The notes below the pieces were generated by a model, which was not told the DNA's origin, did not search any database, and worked only from the letters and a program-made list of their open reading frames with translations. Below are positions 20,973-30,926 of a DNA stretch of 64,000 nucleotides, in pieces. The DNA is taken from assembly GCA_018806915.1 (NCBI GenBank), contig JAGKQI010000045.1, positions 310,001 to 374,000 of the forward strand, in the 5' to 3' direction. The DNA is from Phytophthora colocasiae. Taxonomy: Eukaryota > Oomycota > Peronosporomycetes > Peronosporales > Peronosporaceae. Numbering within the stretch: position 1 is the first letter of the stretch; the number at the start of each line of letters is the position of its first letter. The translations under genes and the position numbers were made by a program.

Positions 20973-22058
20973 ATGAGCGACGTAGCGCAGATCCTGGGGA
21001 TTGCAGGGCCCAAGGCTGGCGCTAACGGGGCGTCCACGAGTGATCTGGACCAGCTCAAGCCTTCTGGTACACCATTGGGACGTGGCAAACAGACCAGCAG
21101 CTCCTCCAAGCAGAAGAAGCTCACAGGAATGCAACGCGAAGTGCTGGAACTGCTAGAGAGCAACCATCGCGCCAGCCACGCGCTGTATCAAGGATTCGGC
21201 AAGACGAGTTTGAAACAGAAGTGGCAGGAACGCAAGAAGTCTCCAGCTGTCAAGTGGGTCCGTACCGGAAGGACTTCCAGGAGACTCAAGGTGGCCAGAT
21301 TGGTATCACTTTGAGTGCAGAGTGGAAGGAGCCTGGACCTACCGACGACCCGGAGCAGAAGAAGAAGAGCATTGCTGCTTTGGAACGTGCGATGGCGTGG
21401 AGTTTCGGGTGGTTTGCAGAGCCATTGTACAATGGTGACTGACTACCCGCAGGTCATGAAGGATCGCTGTGGTGACAGACTGCCGAAGTTCACGGAGGAG
21501 GAGAAGAAGTTGGTGAAGGGAAGGTCCGACTTCTTTGGCCTTAATAACTACACCTCGTGCTACGTCAAACCATCACCTGAATTCGAGGCTGGAACACCTC
21601 CTCCGAACGACAACACTGGCGGGTTGGAGGCTGATGAAGGGGTCACTGCATACCAAGACCCGTCCTGGGTACAGACCGGAGCTCCTTGGAACTACGTCAC
21701 GCCATGGGGACTGAAGAAGTTGTGTGTGTACATCCACGAGAAATACCACCCGAAGAACGGCATCTACATCACTGAGAACGGCTCTGCGTGGCCGGATGTG
21801 ACCAAGGAAGAGGCTCAGCAGGATACTCAACGCAAGAATGTTACCGCCAGTACATCGCCAACGTCCATGAGGCCATTACTGAAGGTGCAGACGTTCGTGG
21901 ATACTTTGCTTGGAGCTTCTTTGACAACTACGAGTGGTCGATGGGCTATGGCATTCGGTTCGGGTGGTCTGGGTGGACTACAAGACTCAAGAGCGCGTGC
22001 CGAGAAGTCGTCCTACTGGTACAAGCAGGCAACCGCCGACAACGGATTCACTATCTAG
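20973..22058 (+). pseudogene. DMAP1 exon 1 / GH1 chimera, unit 5
   Basis: A 113-residue DMAP1-derived frame is open (20973-21314), with variants PKAGANGAST. The codons at 21148-21159 (CTGCTAGAGAGC) match true DMAP1 rather than units 1-4, which suggests gene conversion. The GH1 part has the GACT insertion and a one-base loss near 21963. The gypsy element is inserted 118 bases after the GH1 stop. Confidence 0.85.
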
Positions 22059-22176
22059 AAAGATGCAGTGACTTTTGTATGCTGCGGTCGGCAAGCTACA
22101 CTACAAGTATGAATACATACGTGTTCCAACAATGATGGGCGTGCATTTGCTCTCCATTAATCTGAGCACTCACATG

Positions 22177-22903
22177 TGTAACGTGTCTAGTCTAGCTCTG
22201 CACGCCGAGCTTTGGTCGCCCAGTGCTGATGGGTCCAAGCGTCCGTTGGCCGTCGGTAGAGGAACTTCCACTACCCCGCCGGTGTGTATCGTACTGACAC
22301 ACGACCTATTTGTATTTGTCTTTCCGTCTGTTTTAGGTAGGCTACGACTAGCTCTAAGCCTCGTCAATAGACTCACTACGTTCGTTCGTATCCGTTGTCG
22401 TCGTACAAGTACGAGTTGCTGTCGCCGACCACTTGACTTGCACCTCGTGTACCGTCCTACTCGTCGCAGCCGTCGATAGCGTGGAGACCGTTGTCTTCAC
22501 TCGCACCTGTCCGTCGTTCGTCCGTCCAAGTACCAGCACTCGTCCACCGTTGTGTCCAAGTACCAGTCGTCCACCGTTCGTTCGTCCAAATGCCCGCACT
22601 CGTCCACCGTTGTGTCCTAGCGCTAGCCGTTCACCGTTCGTCCGTCTCGAGGTCGTCGTATGGGCTCACTCCTGAGTCCTGGGGTTGCGGAACTGGGTTC
22701 GTGCTCGCTTGCCGTCCAGTTCGTAAGTGAGACTCCTGCTCGTCATTCCAGTCCAGGTCCAGCTCGTCGTGGCGGTCCTGTAGCACCATGCGTCCAATCC
22801 TCAGCGATCGTCGCTGGCTACACGTGCTACCGCGTGGCGGTATCTTCACCACTTCAACCACCGTCTGCTCGACGTCCGTGCCGGAATGTTGGAGCCCATT
22901 ACA
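22177..22903 (-). repeat. Gypsy LTR (3' LTR in element orientation)
   Basis: The LTR runs from TGTAACGTG to CCCATTACA. The polypurine tract AGAGAGAGAG is at 22904-22918, with the integrase stop codon at 22917-22919. Confidence 0.93.
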
Positions 22904-22916
22904 CGACTCTCTCTCT

Positions 22917-24647
22917 CTAAGGGTCTTCCACGACCCGCCCGGCGCAGTAGAGCTGCTCGTACTCAACAACCGAGACCCATCTGCTCCGCGGTCGTCCGTC
23001 CCTCGTCGTCCACCGTTCACCGTCACCGGTCGTCCACCGTCCAATGTCGCCAACTGGGCAGAGCTCGTACTCCAGTGTGTAGTGGCCTGCTCGGTTCCGC
23101 CGTCTGCGTCGCCGTCGCTCCACCAGGAGTCCACGCGGGTCGTCCCTGCTCGTCGCTCCGCCCATTGCCGTTCTGTTTCTTTTCGTTCGTTCAACTGTCG
23201 TTGTTCGCCCAGTAGCTGCCGTCGCTGCTCGTACAGCCGCCGCTGGCGCCTCGCCATTCCCTCCGTCGTCTTCATCACGGAGTTCAGCGTCAATGTCGTC
23301 CGCTGCTTGAGAGAGTGGACTCGTAGGCTCGTAGTAACTCACTAGGAAAGAAACGTGTGCGATGATCGTCTCCTCCTTGCCCAGTCCGTCTTCTCGCTTC
23401 AACAGGAAGTTCTCGTACCCGGCCGGTTCCGAGATACGCAGGGGTCCCATCCACTGATGGACAAACTTGGTCGCTCTTGGCCCTCGCGGTGGGTTGTACA
23501 GCCAGACCTTGTCGCCAACATGAAACTCCCGCTTGTTCCTGACGTTCCTGTTATAGAACTTCGCCTGTCGCTCCTGCTCGCGAACGCGTGCGATCTCAGC
23601 GCACTCACTGCTCCGTTCCATGGCCCGAAGTAGCCGTTCATGGTACGCCGTCAACTCGCCCGCTTCCGTCACCTCGGTCCGTCGTAGGAGCTCGTTAGGG
23701 GATCGCAACTTGCGACCCATCATTAACTCGTTCGGGGAGAGCTTCACGGTCGAGTGCTGTGCGGAGTTGTACGCGTACGCTGCAAACTTCACCCACAGGT
23801 TCCAGTCCTTTTGCTGCTCGTCCTGCATAAAGACCGCGACACAGTCCTTCCAGGTCCTGTGGAAGCGTTCCACCAAGCCAACCATCTGCGGTCTGTACGG
23901 AACCGGGTTGATCTGTTTCGCTTGCAGCATATTCACCAGCTCGTCGATCACGCTGCCCGTGAGCTCTGGGGCTCCATCCGTTAGCAATTCTCGGAAAACG
24001 CCGAACTTGAGCACCACTTCTTCCATGAGGAACTTCGCGATATCCTCCGCCGTGTGCTGCACCACACAACACGCTACTGCATACCGTGTCACGTATTCCA
24101 GAGCTGCAATCACGTAGCGTTCACCACCGTTCGCCAGAGGGAAGGGTCCAGCCACGTCGAGTGCCCATCGGTCGCCGACATTTCCACCTCGTATACTGCG
24201 TAGGGGCGGGATAACTTCTCGCGGTCGCGCCTTCCGGCTTCCACATTCAGGACAGCCTCGCACCCAGCGGTTCACCTCTCGTCGTAACTTCGGCCACCAG
24301 TAAAGCTGCGCGACGCGTCCGTAAGTGTGTGGGCCTCGTAGATGTCCAGACCATACCGAACCGTGCATTTCCTTGAATACCTGCGCCCATAGCGTCGGTG
24401 GTAGCAACACTCTCCAGCCGTTCTTGGTGTCGATCACCGCCAGCCCGAACTTCACGTCCACCTTCATGCCTCGGTACGAACCAACTTCCGTCGTCTTCTT
24501 GACAAACCTGCTCTCCTGCTGAGCCGAGATGATCTCCGTATCGTTCAACTGTAAGGTCTCCATCGCCGGTACGTCGTTCTCGTCCTCCAGGTCGTCCATA
24601 TTTGCCGTCGTCGTCACCTCAGGGGCCAGTATCGTAGGCGTCGTCAC
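22917..24647 (-). CDS. Gypsy integrase (576 aa ORF)
   Basis: The order is an acidic N-terminal segment, an H2C2 zinc finger (HGSVWSGHLRGPHTYGRV then CPECGSRK), then the integrase core with DVAGPF (first Asp), LLTDGAPELTG (second Asp) and VERFHRTWKD (Glu). A C-terminal domain follows with FHVGDKVWLYNPPRG and a chromo/SH3-like segment ending HVSFLVSYYEP. The tail of about 130 residues is acidic and Arg-rich. It inserts element cDNA into the chromosome. The first Met shown (24647) overlaps the preceding linker ORF; the true product is probably part of a polyprotein. It lies in the same frame as RT. Confidence 0.9.
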   Translation of the reverse strand: MTTPTILAPEVTTTANMDDLEDENDVPAMETLQLNDTEIISAQQESRFVKKTTEVGSYRGMKVDVKFGLAVIDTKNGWRVLLPPTLWAQVFKEMHGSVWSGHLRGPHTYGRVAQLYWWPKLRREVNRWVRGCPECGSRKARPREVIPPLRSIRGGNVGDRWALDVAGPFPLANGGERYVIAALEYVTRYAVACCVVQHTAEDIAKFLMEEVVLKFGVFRELLTDGAPELTGSVIDELVNMLQAKQINPVPYRPQMVGLVERFHRTWKDCVAVFMQDEQQKDWNLWVKFAAYAYNSAQHSTVKLSPNELMMGRKLRSPNELLRRTEVTEAGELTAYHERLLRAMERSSECAEIARVREQERQAKFYNRNVRNKREFHVGDKVWLYNPPRGPRATKFVHQWMGPLRISEPAGYENFLLKREDGLGKEETIIAHVSFLVSYYEPTSPLSQAADDIDAELRDEDDGGNGEAPAAAVRAATAATGRTTTVERTKRNRTAMGGATSRDDPRGLLVERRRRRRRNRAGHYTLEYELCPVGDIGRWTTGDGERWTTRDGRPRSRWVSVVEYEQLYCAGRVVEDP

Positions 24648-25746
24648 AGGGGCTGTCTCCGGGGCTACTTCGTCGCCTAGTTCCAGTGGTCGCCGTCCCG
24701 GGTGGGCACGTCGTCGCCCGTTCCTCTCGCGTCGCCGTACTCGTTGCTAAAGCTCGTCCACCGGGCTCGCGGTTTTCCCTGGCGCCCTTTCCCGTTTGCG
24801 TCCCCGACCGTGCCTTAGGCGCCGAACTATTCGTCGTGCCTGTTGCCGTAGCCGTCGTTTTTGTCGTGCGCGGCGCCGCCGTATCGACCGTCGTTACTGT
24901 GGCCACCGAATCGTCCATTTCTGCCCGTCGCTCATTACCTGGCCTGCCACCGCTCGCCGTCGTACTGCCGCCCGATCCTCCGGTCACTGTCGGCGTCGAT
25001 ACAGGGGCTGCCACCGTGGCCAGGGCTTCTTCACGCACGATTCCACTGCCGCCAGTCTCGCCTTGCACTGTCTGCTGCTCGCCCGCAGTTACCGCCGTCG
25101 CCACATTATCACTTGCCATCGCATTCGTCGGCACCACCGATGTCTGGTCGTCCACGAAGCGTACGCGCTTCTGTTCTTGTTCGCGGATGCGCGCGCTCCT
25201 CCGCGTCGCTGGTACCAGAGCCGTCCGTTTTCGTCTTGCCCGTTTCTTCGACGTCCGGCCCGTTGCCATGGGCGTCTCGTTCGTCGTGTTGCTGCCCATG
25301 GGGCTCGGTGCCTCCAGCGTTGCCACCGTCGCCACGTTCACATTTTTCGTCACTAACGCCGCTGTGTCTGCATCCTTCGCCACCGCCGTCGTCGTGTTCG
25401 TGCTCCCCGTCACCGTGTCGTCCGCCACTGGTTCTTCGCGTAGCGCCGCCGTCACCACCAGCGTCTCTGTTGTTGCGTCCATTCCTGTTGTGTCCAGCAT
25501 CGGGTTGAGCGCTGTACTCGCCGCCGTGGTTGCGTTAGTCGTTCCCGTCACCGTGCACGTCGCTGCTGTCTTCGTGGCTGCCCCAACCGTGTTTGCCTTA
25601 CCCGCGACTGCACTCGCCGAGACGCGTGTCACTGGGGCCTCCACCGCGTTGCTATTATCCGCTTCGCCAGTTGTAGCCACCGCCGCGTCACCGTCCGTTG
25701 CCGTATCCATCACATTCACGCCCGTAGCCACCGCGTTGAGCCTCAT
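24619..25746 (-). CDS. Gypsy pol linker, low-complexity Thr/Ala/Val-rich (375 aa)
   Basis: This long open frame lies between RNase H and integrase. Its start overlaps the RT stop as ATGA (25743-25746), and its end overlaps the integrase ORF. Most of it is Thr/Ala/Val/Asn repeats; the middle has a basic stretch (KKRARRKR, RRSARIREQEQKRVRF) that could act in nuclear import. The frame is -1 relative to RT and returns to the RT frame at integrase. Either two compensating indels split one pol ORF, or the segment uses re-initiation or frameshifting. I know of no domain in it. Confidence 0.6.
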   Translation of the reverse strand: MRLNAVATGVNVMDTATDGDAAVATTGEADNSNAVEAPVTRVSASAVAGKANTVGAATKTAATCTVTGTTNATTAASTALNPMLDTTGMDATTETLVVTAALREEPVADDTVTGSTNTTTAVAKDADTAALVTKNVNVATVATLEAPSPMGSNTTNETPMATGRTSKKRARRKRTALVPATRRSARIREQEQKRVRFVDDQTSVVPTNAMASDNVATAVTAGEQQTVQGETGGSGIVREEALATVAAPVSTPTVTGGSGGSTTASGGRPGNERRAEMDDSVATVTTVDTAAPRTTKTTATATGTTNSSAPKARSGTQTGKGARENREPGGRALATSTATREERATTCPPGTATTGTRRRSSPGDSPCDDAYDTGP

Positions 25747-27947
25747 AGGCGTAGGACTCCATGTTCGCCGCCCTCGCCGTTCGGCATAGTCGTCACCATC
25801 GCTTGGTCGTCCATAGTCCGAGCCACCACCGTTTTCACGTTCACGCTTAGTTCCCGTGCGCCACCATCGCTCTCTCGGGGCACCAGCCGTCCGTCTTGGG
25901 GTCGCACCACCGCTCGCACCGCCGCCGGAGCGCGAGACAACGCGTCCGCCACCACATTCGTCGAGCCAGGCCGGTACTCAATGCTAAAGTCGTATTCCTG
26001 TAGAGTAAGAGACCAGCGGTGTAGCCGTCCTGCCAAATTTGGTCGCGTCATCAGCCACTTCAACGCGGCATGGTCAGTGACGATGCTGAATGTCCGGTCG
26101 TACAGGTACGGGCGGAAAAGCTTCACCGACCAGACCACCGCCAAACACTCGAGCTCAGTGATCGCATAATTCGCCTCCGCCGCACTATTCACCTTCGAAG
26201 CGTAAGCCACCGGCTGCCATCCACGTCCAAAGTCTTGCATGAGGCAGGCGCCCAACCCAGTTTTGCTGGCGTCCGTCACCAGTCGAAATGTCCGTCCAAA
26301 ATCCGGATAGCATAGCAACGGACGCGTAGTGAGTAGCCGCTTGATCCTTTCGAACGCCTGCTCCTGGTCCTCAGTCCACTCCCAGGGGCAATCCTTCTTC
26401 AGTAGCCTCGTCATCGGCTCCGCAATCGACCCAAAGGCTGCAATAAATTTCCGATAGTAGCCTGCAAGGTGAACAAACCTCTTCACCTCCGTAGCGTCCA
26501 CCGGCCTTGGAAAGTCAGTCACCGCTTTCACGAGTCGCTCCGTCGGCTGCACGCCCTTGTTACTCAACGTGTGCCCTAAGTACTCCATCGACTCCGACAC
26601 GAAGCTGCACTTCTTGAGTTTGAGGCTCAAGCCTGCACTTGCCAGTCGTTCCAGCACATTAGCCACCTCGACCACGTGTCGCTCGACGTTGCCCTTGGTA
26701 AACACGACAATATCATCCAGGTACACGAGGCAAGTAGTCCATGTTAACCCCCGTAGTACTCCATTCATCAACCGTTGAAACGTAGCCGGCGCATTGGTAA
26801 GGCCGAAGGGCATTCGCGTGAATCTGTAGAGCCCGCGCTTGGTAAGGAACGCGGTCTTGTCACGATCGCCACGCGCTACCTTGATCTGCCAGTAACCTGC
26901 CTGTAGGTCCAGTGTAGTAAACAGCCGTGCACCGCCCAACGCCTCCAACGTTTCATCTATCCTCGGAAGTGGGTAAACGTCCTTCTTCGTTATCCTGTTC
27001 AACGCCCGATAATCAATGCAGAAACGGACAGAGCCGTCCTTCTTCTTGACCAGCACTACGGGGAATCCCCATGCACCGTCGCTTTCCTCGATCACGCCTG
27101 CTTTCAGCATCGTATCGACGTTCTCCTCGATGGTGGCATCTTCTGTCTGCGCCTGCCGTCGTCGTTTCAGCAAAATAGGGGCAGCGTTTCCAGTGTCGAT
27201 ATGGTGCTCCACATTCAGAGTCGTAGCCGGTGGGCAATCTTTCGGTGCCTCCGTCAGCTTCCTGTACGACCGCAATAGCTTCAACACGAGTTTCCGTGCG
27301 TGTTGGTCCTTCACTCCAATCTGCACATCGTCTTCGTTCTGCAGAGGTGTTTCCGTGTCACCAAGTTCGCCAAGCCACTGCTCCAGTCGCTTCGTCTTGA
27401 GTTCACCGTTCATTGCCAACACGTCCATGTCTGCCTTGAGGGGGATCCATGCACCAAGTTCCTTGCGGTTGGGCAGCTTTGTTCGCTCACCGTACGCATT
27501 TACAGCCGGCACCAGAGCTTTTCCATTGCGAACCTTCGTCACCGCCGGGGCTAACAACACTGCGCCCGTCTCGCACGTCGGGATGAAGACGCCTTCTTCA
27601 CCTTCCGGGGCCGCTACCGCCACTTCCACCGGTTGCACCGCACGTCGCTCCAAGTTCGCGGCACCAACCAGCCGTACGCTCGCCGCCTTGCTCTCGTCGC
27701 CATCCTTGTCTGTGTGGAACGGGATGATCACCTCTCGGCCCCGCTCGTCGTAGCGTAGCTCGCCGCCCTCGAAGTCCAACACCGCACGGTGCTTCTCCAA
27801 AGTCCACTCCGACCAGGAACTCACTGGTACAACCTCGATAATGCACGCCGTCACCTCCACCGTCTGCCCGAAGACATTCTGCATGCGAAATGTCCACAGC
27901 CCGAGAACATCCAGTAGAAAGCCACCAATTCCTTCCAACGCAGTCAA
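25743..27947 (-). CDS. Gypsy reverse transcriptase and RNase H (734 aa ORF)
   Basis: The first 100 residues continue the retropepsin fold (GGFLLDVLGLWTF). RT spans about 265-450 with FCIDYRALNRIT, FTTLDLQAGYWQIKV, MPFGLTNAPATFQ and the catalytic YLDDIVVF at about 408. RNase H follows with VTDASKTGLGACLMQ and YAITELECLAVVWSVK, then IVTDHAALKWL. These copy the genomic RNA into cDNA. The preceding protease part is in another frame (27598-28236), so a frameshift lies near 27950-27965. Confidence 0.92.
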   Translation of the reverse strand: MTALEGIGGFLLDVLGLWTFRMQNVFGQTVEVTACIIEVVPVSSWSEWTLEKHRAVLDFEGGELRYDERGREVIIPFHTDKDGDESKAASVRLVGAANLERRAVQPVEVAVAAPEGEEGVFIPTCETGAVLLAPAVTKVRNGKALVPAVNAYGERTKLPNRKELGAWIPLKADMDVLAMNGELKTKRLEQWLGELGDTETPLQNEDDVQIGVKDQHARKLVLKLLRSYRKLTEAPKDCPPATTLNVEHHIDTGNAAPILLKRRRQAQTEDATIEENVDTMLKAGVIEESDGAWGFPVVLVKKKDGSVRFCIDYRALNRITKKDVYPLPRIDETLEALGGARLFTTLDLQAGYWQIKVARGDRDKTAFLTKRGLYRFTRMPFGLTNAPATFQRLMNGVLRGLTWTTCLVYLDDIVVFTKGNVERHVVEVANVLERLASAGLSLKLKKCSFVSESMEYLGHTLSNKGVQPTERLVKAVTDFPRPVDATEVKRFVHLAGYYRKFIAAFGSIAEPMTRLLKKDCPWEWTEDQEQAFERIKRLLTTRPLLCYPDFGRTFRLVTDASKTGLGACLMQDFGRGWQPVAYASKVNSAAEANYAITELECLAVVWSVKLFRPYLYDRTFSIVTDHAALKWLMTRPNLAGRLHRWSLTLQEYDFSIEYRPGSTNVVADALSRAPAAVRAVVRPQDGRLVPRESDGGARELSVNVKTVVARTMDDQAMVTTMPNGEGGEHGVLRL

Positions 27948-28236
27948 CCGGAGCTGCTCGCTTCACTCTCTCACCTCTCATCATCCAGTCCGTGCCGGCG
28001 ACCGAGTACCTGGCGCCGCTGTCGATCTTCACCGCCCTCTGTTCACCGTTAACCATCATTGTCGCCGTCGGCAGTCCGTCACTCGCCTCCGCGTTGTCTA
28101 TCAGACCGTGGTTCCCGTCCGCTGCCACCATTACTTCCGGGGTACGCACCAGGTTGACGTGGGCCTTGTTTGCATCGTCTCGGGCCGCACTGCCACCACC
28201 ACGCTGACATCGCTCCTTCCAGTTCCCGTCGGGCAT
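27598..28236 (-). pseudogene. Gypsy protease fragment with frameshift
   Basis: The useful part is the first 90 residues or so, which include the retropepsin active-site motif VKIDSGARYSVAGTDWM. After KRAAPVD the sense of the protease continues in the frame of the 734-residue ORF, so the rest of this ORF (to 27598) is out of frame and not meaningful. Confidence 0.7.
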
Positions 28237-28239
28237 CGG

Positions 28240-28884
28240 CTATTTGCTGCTGGCGACGCGCATGTTCCTCGACTGCCAATTCTGCGACCACCCGTTCCAC
28301 GTCATCTTCTGCGACGGACGCGGCCTTCTCTGAGTGCACGCCGTACTCGCCGACGCTTCGCTTCCTTGTGTCTTCGCTTCGCCGCCTCCCGGAACTAGGG
28401 CCTTGGTCGTTGTAGGTTCCGCCACGTTGCCAGGTAGTTCCACCGCCGAGTCCATGGCCGACTCGCCATTCGTATCCACCTCGTCATTCACTTTCCGGTC
28501 AACGATCGCCGTCGCGCCTTCCTCAGCTAGACGTTCGTCACTTAGCACATCGTCGCCTTCCTCAGCTGGACGTCCGTCGCCTGACACATCGTCGCCTTCC
28601 TCAGCTGGACGTCCGTCGCCTGACACATCGTCGCCTTCCTCAGCTATGCGCGCGCTCTTCTTCGTCTCCGCTCTGCGTCCCCGTCCGTAGCGTAATGCAG
28701 CCATTGCCGGCCTCACCGTCGCCACGTATCTCGCTGCCCGCATCTTGTCACGCGCGCCAAGTTCATCATTCAAATGAGCATTCACAGCCGCCCGCGCTGT
28801 TCTCGTACTCCCGTCCGTTGTCGCCTTTTCAATCGCCACCACACTCTTGACCTTCGCGTCGTCGGCCGCTGGCACTTGCCTCAC
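28240..28884 (-). pseudogene. Gypsy gag-pol junction segment with 13-residue repeats
   Basis: This ORF contains AEEGDDVSGDGRP-type repeats (about 2.8 copies of a 39-base unit around 28540-28650). From about 28330 the better coding frame is another one (AEDDVERVVAELAVEEHARR, 28079-28339), so at least one frameshift is present. No catalytic motif is seen. Confidence 0.5.
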
Positions 28885-28958
28885 CTTCTCGCCTGGCCGT
28901 CGTCCGCCGTCACCGTCGGTCGCTGGGGTCTCTGCCGTTCACACGGACACCGTACTCC

Positions 28959-29417
28959 CTACGGCGCCCGTTCCTCGTTTTCCTTCACCGGGTTCTTCTG
29001 GGCGCGCATCGCCAAGTAGGCATCGTTCCGAGCCTTCGCCTCCGTGTCAGGACACTCTTTTGCAAAATGGCCAGTCCGGCCACACGCATAACACGAAACC
29101 TGCCCAATGGGTCGAACCGCCGGTTGCGATTCTGACTGCTGCCGCGGCTGTTCCGCTCCTCGTGTCGTCCGGGTCACGGCCTTCATGCGCTTCGCTCTCC
29201 GACGCTTCGCAGGGCGTGTGGCAGGCGCGGTATCTACCGACTCGTCCTCGCTCGATTCGTCATCGTCGCTGTCCTCTGCCCTGATCATCTTGACCTTGGC
29301 GATGGCCTTCTTCTCCGCCTTCGGCGTCGTCGCAGCCTTCTTCGCAGGTTCATCAGCAGTTGGCTTCGCGGTGCGCTTACGGTTTTGTCGAACAGCCCAG
29401 TAGCGTCCATTCCACAC
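28959..29417 (-). CDS. Gypsy gag C terminus with CCHC zinc knuckle
   Basis: This segment is in frame with the gag ORF to its right and separated from it by one TGA stop (29457-29459). It has a Lys/Ala-rich and acidic stretch (EDSDDDESSEDESVD) and the nucleocapsid zinc knuckle CYACGRTGHFAKEC, which binds RNA. The true start is unlikely to be the Met at 29417; it is the continuation of gag. Confidence 0.8.
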   Translation of the reverse strand: MWNGRYWAVRQNRKRTAKPTADEPAKKAATTPKAEKKAIAKVKMIRAEDSDDDESSEDESVDTAPATRPAKRRRAKRMKAVTRTTRGAEQPRQQSESQPAVRPIGQVSCYACGRTGHFAKECPDTEAKARNDAYLAMRAQKNPVKENEERAP

Positions 29418-29456
29418 ACGTCCTTCGGGTATATCCCAGATGCCCGTGAACTTATT

Positions 29457-30737
29457 TCACACGCCTTGTGGGTTCGAAAAGATCGCCCAATCTGGATCCA
29501 TAGGCGTCGTCGACGTCGTTGCAGTCACCGCATCCCGCACTCCAACACCTGGCACCACCATTGCGTGTCCTGAAGCCGCACCAACTGTCACCGGGTAAGC
29601 CATTTGCGCTGTGATCCACTCCTGGCCAATGTTCTGCATCCCCTGCGCCACGTTGTCAAAGGGGTCGTCCATCTCGGTCGCTTTGTCTACGGCCTTATCC
29701 AGAGTCTTGGGCTTGCTCTCACGGACCAGCTGCCTCGTCGTCTTTGGCAGGTTGCGGATGAACTGCGCGAGCAGCACGCGTTCGCTCACTTTGTTCTCTC
29801 CACGAGCATCACGGAGTCCAGCAGCAAAATCCGCGAACGTCTCGCCGGGCATCAGGTACCGCTGGTTTACGCGTAGCTCGGCTTGGGACTTATCTGGCCG
29901 CTCACCATACCGTCGTTTCAATGCTGCCTTTAGGTACGACCACGTTCTCATCTCTGGTCGCATGCCCTGGTCAACCTGCACCCAGAAGCGTGCCGCATCA
30001 TCCTGCAACTTGTTGCCGACAATGTAGTACAGTTCTCCATCAGTCCAGCCACCACGTCCCGATATGCGCGCACCTTCGAGAGCCAGATCCACCTTCTTAA
30101 TCCATGTCGAGACTGAGTTGTTTGGAGATAGCTGAAACGGCGTAAGTTCCAGATCCCTGATGTTCTTCCGGCGTCCGTGTCGTGGTGCTGGGGCCGTGTG
30201 CCGTTCTCGTCGTCCTCGTCCTGCACCAACGTCGTCAGAGCCGCTTGGTGGGTCGCCGTGATCGTCGTCGCCGTCGTCGCTGTCCGAGTCACTACTGGAG
30301 CTACTGTCACCACCGTCACCGCCGTCGGGTCCCCGTACGTACGTCACGTGTCGGGTGTCCACCATAGTCGAGGCTGCTGTGGGCGTATGTGTTGCGCCGT
30401 TTGTCGCCGTCGTCTCGTGCGTCGCTGTCGCTTGGCTTATGGACGTTGCCACGGCTACCTCCAGGTTGTCGAGCCGCGCCGTCATCCTGTTCATCGTCTC
30501 CGACAGCTGTAGCAGGACGTTGGAGAGGGCAGTCATCTCGCCAGGTGCTGGTGTCGTCGTCGTGTCCGGTTGAATGCCCGCATCCTCGCTCGCCGGCGTC
30601 TCCTGAACAGCCGCCCGTTCACCAGATGTCACTTCGCCGGGGTTATTTGGAGTGCCAGGAGCCGGTGCCGCACTTGTCTCTTCGTCGTCACCTTTGGTCT
30701 CGTCATCGTCTGGGTTACTGCGTCGGGGAGGGTCCAC
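29457..30737 (-). CDS. Gypsy gag, N-terminal and capsid part (426 aa)
   Basis: An acidic, Pro/Thr-rich head is followed by a Ser/Asp-rich spacer and a capsid-like domain: FQLSPNNSVSTWIKKVDLAL, WVQVDQGMRPEMRTWSYLKAAL, LMPGETFADFAAGLRDAR. This is the retrotransposon gag pattern. It ends at a TGA that interrupts the frame before the zinc knuckle. The Met at 30737 is the first in frame; an earlier ATG at 30883 is in another frame. Confidence 0.85.
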   Translation of the reverse strand: MDPPRRSNPDDDETKGDDEETSAAPAPGTPNNPGEVTSGERAAVQETPASEDAGIQPDTTTTPAPGEMTALSNVLLQLSETMNRMTARLDNLEVAVATSISQATATHETTATNGATHTPTAASTMVDTRHVTYVRGPDGGDGGDSSSSSDSDSDDGDDDHGDPPSGSDDVGAGRGRRERHTAPAPRHGRRKNIRDLELTPFQLSPNNSVSTWIKKVDLALEGARISGRGGWTDGELYYIVGNKLQDDAARFWVQVDQGMRPEMRTWSYLKAALKRRYGERPDKSQAELRVNQRYLMPGETFADFAAGLRDARGENKVSERVLLAQFIRNLPKTTRQLVRESKPKTLDKAVDKATEMDDPFDNVAQGMQNIGQEWITAQMAYPVTVGAASGHAMVVPGVGVRDAVTATTSTTPMDPDWAIFSNPQGV

Positions 30738-30926
30738 GTCGTCGCCGTCGAACTCGTCCGTGGAGAAGGTGTCAGGCTCGGCGCCGCCGCTGTTGGTGCT
30801 AACTCGCCCATGGGGATTGCTGTCGTCTTCTTCGTCTTCATCGTCGTTGATGCAGGTACGCCGATCACTCTCGTTCGTGCCATGTTGTTCTCGTTAACTT
30901 GTGAATTGCCCCTGTATGACCACCAT

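Noticed and set aside
24686..25789. Plus-strand 367-residue ORF opposite the gypsy linker
   Set aside because: It mirrors the low-complexity linker; the minus strand is the coding strand of the element.
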